Shown here: one piece after another, positions 42,056 through 43,013 of the stretch
Layout of the letters: every line of letters starts with the position of its first letter
How positions within the stretch are numbered: the first letter of the stretch is position 1
Origin: CAYRML01 sp964425485
GTDB taxonomy: Bacteria; Bacillota; Dehalobacteriia; UBA4068
NCBI GenBank assembly: GCA_964425485.1
Contig: CAYRML010000003.1
Location: 1-43,013 of the forward strand
DNA length: 43,013 nucleotides
Direction of reading: 5' to 3'
Made by a program: the position numbers and the translations under genes
The notes under the pieces: generated by a model
The model's database searches: none
Told to the model about the DNA's origin: nothing
What the model saw: the letters and a program-made list of their open reading frames with translations, nothing else

Positions 42056-42772
42056 CTAGCCATAAATCAGGCAGACACCAGAGCCGCCAGCAGCGCCGTT
42101 GTAACTTGTGCTAAAGGCACTACTTCCACCACCGCCACCGCCGCCTGTGTTTGCTGTTCCCGCAGTGCCTCCTGATATAGTACTACCGCCTTTGCCGCCA
42201 CCTCCATCTCCACCCGCACCGCCAGAGGTGGTGCTACCACCACCACCGCCACCGCCATAGAGCGTGTTATTATAAGGGTTTGTGGGGGTGTAATTGGTTG
42301 TTCCTCCGCCAGTACCTCCTGCACCTGCAGAACCTGATCCACCATTACTACCATTGCTACCACCATAGCCACCACTGTTAGTACCGCCGCCGCCGCCGCC
42401 AGAACCACCAACACCACCAGTAGAACTAGAATTGCCACTACCTCCGGCGGAAGTATATGTAGCATCAAAAGAGCTTGTCCCGCCAGTACCACCAGTTGCT
42501 GAAGATGATGTCCCTCTTGTTCCACCAGCACCAATCACACAAGAATAAGAATTACCAGCAGTTACTGGTATATTTCTATATAATTCACAATAGCCACCAC
42601 CGCCACCACCTCTAACTCCGTAACCACCACCACCGCCGCCGCCGACTAAGTATACATCAACCTCTGTTACACCGGCCGGAACAGTCCAGTTTTGGCTTGA
42701 TGTAATTGTGGCAAGCAGGGTTTTAACCTTTGCCCCTTGCATATGCATAGCTGCTAAATGACTAAAATACAT
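42056..42772 (-). CDS. Glycine-rich prophage tail-associated protein
   Basis: The protein has 238 residues. A short start is followed by the SQNWTVPAGVTEVDVYLVGGGGGGG strand pattern (split here by many glycines) typical of glycine-rich phage tail or fibre proteins. Residues about 75-225 are mostly Gly, Ser and Thr in irregular repeats, and the end SGVCLIYG closes the domain. Such proteins are found at the tips of tail fibres or baseplates and may vary host binding. It follows a tail-type gene by 12 bases, and its TAG overlaps the next gene's ribosome site. ATG 42772 is used, with GGCGGTGG upstream. Confidence 0.8.
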   Translation of the reverse strand: MYFSHLAAMHMQGAKVKTLLATITSSQNWTVPAGVTEVDVYLVGGGGGGGYGVRGGGGGGYCELYRNIPVTAGNSYSCVIGAGGTRGTSSSATGGTGGTSSFDATYTSAGGSGNSSSTGGVGGSGGGGGGTNSGGYGGSNGSNGGSGSAGAGGTGGGTTNYTPTNPYNNTLYGGGGGGGSTTSGGAGGDGGGGKGGSTISGGTAGTANTGGGGGGGSSAFSTSYNGAAGGSGVCLIYG

Positions 42773-42784
42773 CTTACCACCGCC

Positions 42785-43013
42785 TTATATATCACCTTGC
42801 AAGAGCCATGTATCAGTTGCTAATTTGCGCAAAACGGCACCTTTGTACTGCGTTTTAATAGCGATATTAGAGCTGCCGCCGTTCAATGTTACACCGCTTG
42901 TCAGCTTCACCGTCACCGTACCGGAACCCAACCTGTTTATGCCTATGCTTGCGCCTATCGGGAAAGCAACGGAGGAATTGAGCGGGATAGTAACTTCAAT
43001 CGCGGAAGATGAG
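42785..43013 (-). CDS. Prophage structural (tail/fibre) protein, C-terminal fragment
   Basis: An open frame enters from the right window edge and ends at TAA 42785-42787, giving the last 75 residues or so. It reads SSSAIEVTIPLNSSVAFPIG, then TVTVKLTSGVTLNGG and QYKGAVLRKLATDTWLLQGD at the end. The beta-rich composition and the final W-LLQGD are typical of phage tail-fibre or virion proteins. Position before the glycine-rich protein and the holin supports a tail role. The rest lies outside the window. Confidence 0.7.
   Translation of the reverse strand, partial: SSSAIEVTIPLNSSVAFPIGASIGINRLGSGTVTVKLTSGVTLNGGSSNIAIKTQYKGAVLRKLATDTWLLQGDI

Noticed and set aside
42056..42772. Repetitive GGN-rich DNA that might suggest a CRISPR or minisatellite
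   Set aside because: Repeats are irregular and in frame, encoding a glycine-rich phage protein; there are no uniform spacers.

Overview
The window reads as chromosomal DNA of an anaerobic bacterium of the Bacillota type (Clostridia or Negativicutes seem most likely, but the sequence alone does not settle this). Supporting signs are the gene orders tig-clpP-clpX-lon-engB and valS-folC-maf-mreBCD-mrdA-rodA, purine-rich Shine-Dalgarno sites with several GTG and TTG starts, an oxygen-sensitive hybrid-cluster protein, and an LLH-type phage holin. Genes are densely packed on both strands. The right edge enters a prophage. No tRNA, rRNA, CRISPR array or insertion sequence was seen.

Layout. 1-3040: a divergent pair of a truncated Crp/Fnr regulator (minus) and a nitrosative-stress operon (FMN split-barrel protein, two-cluster ferredoxin, hcp). 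3060-4607: a metallophosphoesterase and a nitroreductase. 4723-7191: an aromatic amino acid operon (DAHP synthase, then fused chorismate mutase/prephenate dehydratase) behind a leader that has every part of a classical phenylalanine attenuator. 7213-12074 (minus): five genes in the order VanW, D-Ala-D-Ser-type ligase, VanXY-type dipeptidase/carboxypeptidase, VanT membrane half, VanT racemase half. This is the gene order of a vanG-type glycopeptide-resistance operon, but without vanR/vanS and with vanT split in two. 12309-13270: a C_GCAxxG_C_C protein and an AT-rich gene-free stretch.

13274-25122 (minus): a long cell-shape and housekeeping block. A small membrane protein, valS, folC and maf come first. 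A good promoter then starts mreB-mreC-mreD-PBP2-rodA and a stand-alone homocysteine methyltransferase. 25264-27208: a Ppx/GppA-like protein with a ruined second phosphate loop, divergent from an EamA transporter. 27201-34317 (minus): the proteostasis cluster tig-clpP-clpX-lon plus engB; the trigger factor carries a roughly 117-residue Lys/Ala/Glu-rich tail. 34449: ogt. 35095-36791: queC-queD-queE for preQ0 synthesis. 36998-39657: an MBOAT/DHHW pair for acetylating an extracellular polymer. 39854-41415: ybaK, an Amidase_6 protein and a secreted SleB-like hydrolase. 41580-43013 (minus): prophage tail end and lysis module, including a small gene interrupted by an in-frame TAA.

The most notable points are the Phe attenuator, unusual for a lineage that normally uses T-boxes, and the regulator-less vanG-like operon, whose racemase has Asn where alanine racemases have Tyr, consistent with D-serine production.
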